DNA from: Agrobacterium tumefaciens
GTDB taxonomy: Bacteria > Pseudomonadota > Alphaproteobacteria > Rhizobiales > Rhizobiaceae
NCBI RefSeq assembly: GCF_000834635.1
Contig: NZ_JXQV01000004.1
Span: 62,001 to 126,000 of the forward strand
Reading direction: 5' to 3'
Length of the DNA stretch: 64,000 bases
Position 1 is the stretch's first letter; every line of letters starts with the position of its first letter. The translations under genes were made by a program, and so were the position numbers. Shown piece by piece: positions 63,990-64,000 of the stretch. The notes under the pieces were generated by a model. That model saw nothing but the letters and a program-made list of their open reading frames with translations. It made no database searches and was not told the origin of the DNA.

Positions 63990-64000
63990 GATTTGAACCT

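Noticed and set aside
1-64000. CRISPR arrays, insertion sequences, prophage or tRNA genes
   Set aside because: I found no regularly spaced repeats, transposase-like frames, integrase, or cloverleaf sequences in the gaps; the search was by eye and a tRNAscan or ISfinder run could still show something small.

Overview
The window looks like part of the main chromosome of a Rhizobiaceae alphaproteobacterium, most likely Agrobacterium or a close relative such as Allorhizobium or Rhizobium. The supporting signs are a moderately high G+C content, alphaproteobacterial gene neighbourhoods (lptC-lptA-lptB-rpoN-hpf-ptsN; dnaX-ybaB-recR; rph-rdgB-hemW next to hrcA-grpE; mutM-enoyl-CoA hydratase-rpsT-dnaA), an OlsB-type ornithine-lipid acyltransferase, a DctB/DctD-type two-component pair, RpoH-type and CtrA-type sites, and two copies of a palindromic intergenic element I associate with Rhizobiales. 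The species call is inference. I see no insertion sequence, prophage, CRISPR array, tRNA or rRNA gene.

Layout. 1-789: nusA (partial) and rimP behind a leader with an intrinsic terminator. 1068-5164: an MFS exporter, then a metal-type ABC cassette whose permease has a His-rich loop. 5359-7116: alkaline phosphatase with a putative Pho box. 7468-10594: dnaK-dnaJ behind an RpoH-type promoter. 10652-12098: LysE-type exporter, DUF924 protein, slyX. 12207-18635: tctCBA tripartite carboxylate transporter plus a DctBD-like regulatory pair with a palindromic upstream site. 18819-26005: rpmF, a DUF1868 2H-type protein, polA, a MarR regulator, an M20 peptidase and a cold-shock gene, with several candidate small RNAs in the gaps. 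26515-33223: YbaK-type deacylase, class A PBP, CycM-like cytochrome c, kdsB-pheA, nudC and a HIT protein. 33312-38261: SRP RNA, dnaX-ybaB-recR split by a reversed MOSC gene, and a lytic transglycosylase. 38376-45460: ubiB/ubiE, mutM, enoyl-CoA hydratase, rpsT, a 770-base gap and dnaA. 45676-50813: DUF805 protein, hemW-rdgB-rph, hrcA-grpE. 50939-56081: ptsN, hpf, rpoN, lptBAC. 56321-63989: sppA, ihfB, a LapA-domain protein, two RNA methyltransferases, lspA, a hybrid kinase and olsB.

Most genes are housekeeping: DNA replication and repair (dnaA, dnaX, polA, recR, mutM), protein folding (dnaKJ, hrcA, grpE), envelope building (PBP1-type, lptABC, kdsB, lspA, sppA, olsB, lytic transglycosylase), ubiquinone synthesis and translation. 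The most interesting signals are non-coding. They are a minus-strand RNA at about 26277-26390 with three hairpins, each showing a CCTCCTCCC loop and the last being a terminator, resembling the anti-Shine-Dalgarno 'cuckoo'/CcsR sRNAs; a candidate small RNA at about 25396-25520 whose promoter overlaps a perfect CtrA box; a second perfect CtrA box before the PBP gene; five CcrM (GANTC) sites within 89 bases upstream of dnaA; and a premature-terminator leader in front of rimP-nusA.
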